Below the pieces are notes generated by a model that saw nothing but the letters and a program-made list of their open reading frames with translations, did not search any database and had not been told where the DNA came from. 64,000 nucleotides of DNA. Origin: Acuticoccus sediminis (GTDB lineage Bacteria > Pseudomonadota > Alphaproteobacteria > Rhizobiales > Amorphaceae). The stretch lies in contig NZ_QHHQ01000001.1 of assembly GCF_003258595.1 (NCBI RefSeq), forward strand, positions 1,612,001-1,676,000, in the 5' to 3' direction. How positions within the stretch are numbered: position 1 is the first letter of the stretch; every line of letters starts with the position of its first letter. Positions 62,449-64,000 of the stretch are shown one piece after another. The position numbers and the translations under genes were made by a program.

Positions 62449-63273
62449 CTACTCGCCGCCGTAGGTCGGCTGAAGGACCACGAACGTCGGCCGTTCCGGC
62501 AGGGTGTTGAGCGAGACGCGCAGCACCGGGTCCGACGGCATGCTGATGATGAGGCCGTCCGCGCGGGTGCGGTTGACGAATTCGGCGAGGGTATACTGGC
62601 CGAACCAGTGCATCGGGATGGCGATGGACGAACGCAGGCGCGACACAACCTCCATCATCGCCGACTGGTCCATCGTGTAGGTGCCGTCGACGGGGACGAA
62701 GACGACATCCAGCCGGCCGATCTCGGCGACCTGCGCGTCCGACAAGGGCTGGTGCAGGTGTCCGAGGTGACCGATGCACAGGCCCTGGATCTCGTAGATG
62801 AAGATCGAGTTCCCGTTCGCCTCGAAGCCCATGTAGCTGCGGATGTCGGTCGTGACGTTGCGCACCAGCACCTCGCCGACCTGCAGCATGTGCTGCGCCG
62901 GCACGCCGTTCTCGCCCCACCCCTTGAGGACATGCGGGATGGCGGGATCCGGGAAATTTGTAAAATGGCTCGTGTGCGCGTGGTTCATGGTGGCGACGTC
63001 CGGCGTCGGGCCGGCGCCGGCGCTGCCGGCATAGTCGGTCGCGATCGTCGTCCCGTCCGGTGCGGTGATGCGGAAGGTCGAGTGGCCGATGTAGCGGATC
63101 TCGACGGAATGCTCGGGGCGCGGGATGTCGTTCGCGACGCGGATGAGCCGCGCTTCAGGAAAGGCGGAGGCGATGGCCTGGCAGTTCGAGAACTGCGCGG
63201 ACGCCTCGGTGCTGACGAGGGCCATGAGCCCTGCGCATGCGACGACGAACGAGCGAAGGGGGATCCAACCCAC
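62449..63273 (-). CDS. secreted MBL-fold protein with altered metal-binding motif
   Basis: A 274-residue protein with a signal peptide (about 1-27) and a metallo-beta-lactamase fold. The HxHxDH signature appears as HAHTSH (98-103), with Ser102 in place of the metal-binding Asp. The later Gly-Asp position reads GHLGHLHQPL (168-177), and MHWFG (221-225) supplies the last His. The family resembles UlaG-like hydrolases. I recall related proteins with similar changes, so this may be a subfamily trait. The GTG at 63273 is chosen for its GAGGAGG site and signal peptide; the frame extends to 63360 without either. Confidence 0.75.
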   Translation of the reverse strand: MGWIPLRSFVVACAGLMALVSTEASAQFSNCQAIASAFPEARLIRVANDIPRPEHSVEIRYIGHSTFRITAPDGTTIATDYAGSAGAGPTPDVATMNHAHTSHFTNFPDPAIPHVLKGWGENGVPAQHMLQVGEVLVRNVTTDIRSYMGFEANGNSIFIYEIQGLCIGHLGHLHQPLSDAQVAEIGRLDVVFVPVDGTYTMDQSAMMEVVSRLRSSIAIPMHWFGQYTLAEFVNRTRADGLIISMPSDPVLRVSLNTLPERPTFVVLQPTYGGE

Positions 63274-63559
63274 ACGCGCCTCCTCGGTATTCGCGGTACG
63301 GTCGCTCCTGCTCAGGGCGACAAGCAAGTATTGTACCGGAGCCGGGGCGCTGTCCCACACAAAGCGTCCGCGCGATTGGGGCCGAATGTCTCAGCCGGCG
63401 GCGGCGCGAGCGGCGTTGCGGGCCGGAACGATCGGGCCGCACCGGGATCGTCCCGGGTGGGCCTCGACGGGGGAGACGGAGACCGCGGTCGCCGCGCGCA
63501 GGCGATCGCAGGGCGGCGGTCGGCGCCGCCGGGATCGGCGGCGGGCGATGGCGTGCCGG

Positions 63560-64000
63560 TCAGACCGGGCGCGGGCCGGACCGCGCTCCGGCGCGGTCGA
63601 TGCCCGGATTGGACGCGACGATCGACAGGACGGGCGTCGTCTCGGCCGCCTCCCGTGGAACCGGGCGCTCGATTTCGAACGGCTGGCGGTCGCCGATGAA
63701 GGCGTAGCCGGCGAAGCGCTTGGCGTCGATTACGTCGTAGCCGAGGCGCAGGCGCAGCTTCTTGCGCAGCTTGGAGATGTGCCCCTCGATCACCGTCTCG
63801 TCGACGTTCTCGTTGAAGAGACCGTAGATGGCGTTGAAGAGCTGTGTCTTCGTGATCCGCCGGCGCCGGTTCTTCACGAGGTATTCGAGGATCTGGCGCT
63901 CCCGGCGGGGCAGCTCGACGGGGACGTCGTCGATGACCGGGTCGCGCGAGTCGAAGTAGACGGTGAGGCGGCCGAACTGGGCCTCCTCGCGCGCGTCGCT
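63560..64000 (-). CDS. OmpR-type winged-helix regulator, C-terminal part (partial)
   Basis: The frame is open to the end of the window and encodes 146 residues so far. After REEAQFGRLTVYFDSRDPVI comes a Trans_reg_C winged helix: VELPRRERQILEYLVKNRRR, then the recognition-helix segment ETVIEGHISKLRKKLRLRLG and the wing DVIDAKRFAGYAF. The C-terminal 40 residues are a Pro/Ala/Arg tail. A receiver domain is expected upstream, outside the window, so it is probably a two-component response regulator. Confidence 0.8.
   Translation of the reverse strand, partial: SDAREEAQFGRLTVYFDSRDPVIDDVPVELPRRERQILEYLVKNRRRRITKTQLFNAIYGLFNENVDETVIEGHISKLRKKLRLRLGYDVIDAKRFAGYAFIGDRQPFEIERPVPREAAETTPVLSIVASNPGIDRAGARSGPRPV

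Overview
The window is GC-rich (roughly two thirds G+C) chromosomal DNA from an alphaproteobacterium, most likely of the order Hyphomicrobiales (Rhizobiales). This is inferred from the protein set: SitABCD-type metal uptake, an HWE-family histidine kinase, a short-LID adenylate kinase encoded next to secY, and typical alphaproteobacterial ribosomal proteins. No tRNA, rRNA, CRISPR array, insertion sequence or prophage gene was recognised.

Layout. Positions 1-10435 hold mixed housekeeping and transport genes: a membrane gene fragment, an AI-2E family permease with a small membrane protein, the sitABCD manganese/iron importer behind a promoter with a Fur/Mur-like dyad, a CHAD-CYTH protein with reversed domain order, agmatinase and a large MscS channel. 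Positions 10513-14708 (minus) are a sugar ABC importer with an FGGY kinase. Positions 14828-26895 (minus) form a long catabolic block: a LysR regulator, a DapA-like aldolase/synthase, an SDR protein lacking its catalytic tyrosine, an alpha/beta hydrolase, an amidase, an M81 peptidase and a complete dipeptide-type ABC importer. Most of these genes overlap by 4 bases or a few more, so they probably process one imported amide- or peptide-like substrate. A creatinase gene broken by a single amber codon lies divergently beside the regulator, followed by a LysE exporter and a PhyH-type dioxygenase.

Positions 30677-52981 are the ribosomal protein superregion: str (rpsL-rpsG-fusA-tuf), S10, spc, and secY-adk-alpha (rpsM-rpsK-rpoA-rplQ). 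Two unusual things sit here. Two small secreted six-cysteine DUF4189 proteins are interleaved between the str genes. A 290-base array of about ten tiny CCGG-stem hairpins runs right up to the Shine-Dalgarno site of rpsM. The S10 operon has a strong promoter and a structured 340-base leader, and an intrinsic terminator separates rplO from secY.

Positions 53249-64000 hold a methyltransferase, groESL under a near-perfect CIRCE operator, a PAS-containing chemoreceptor, a translationally coupled PAS-PAS-HWE kinase and single-domain response regulator, an EamA exporter, a secreted metallo-beta-lactamase-fold protein with altered metal ligands, and the C-terminal half of an OmpR-type regulator running off the end.
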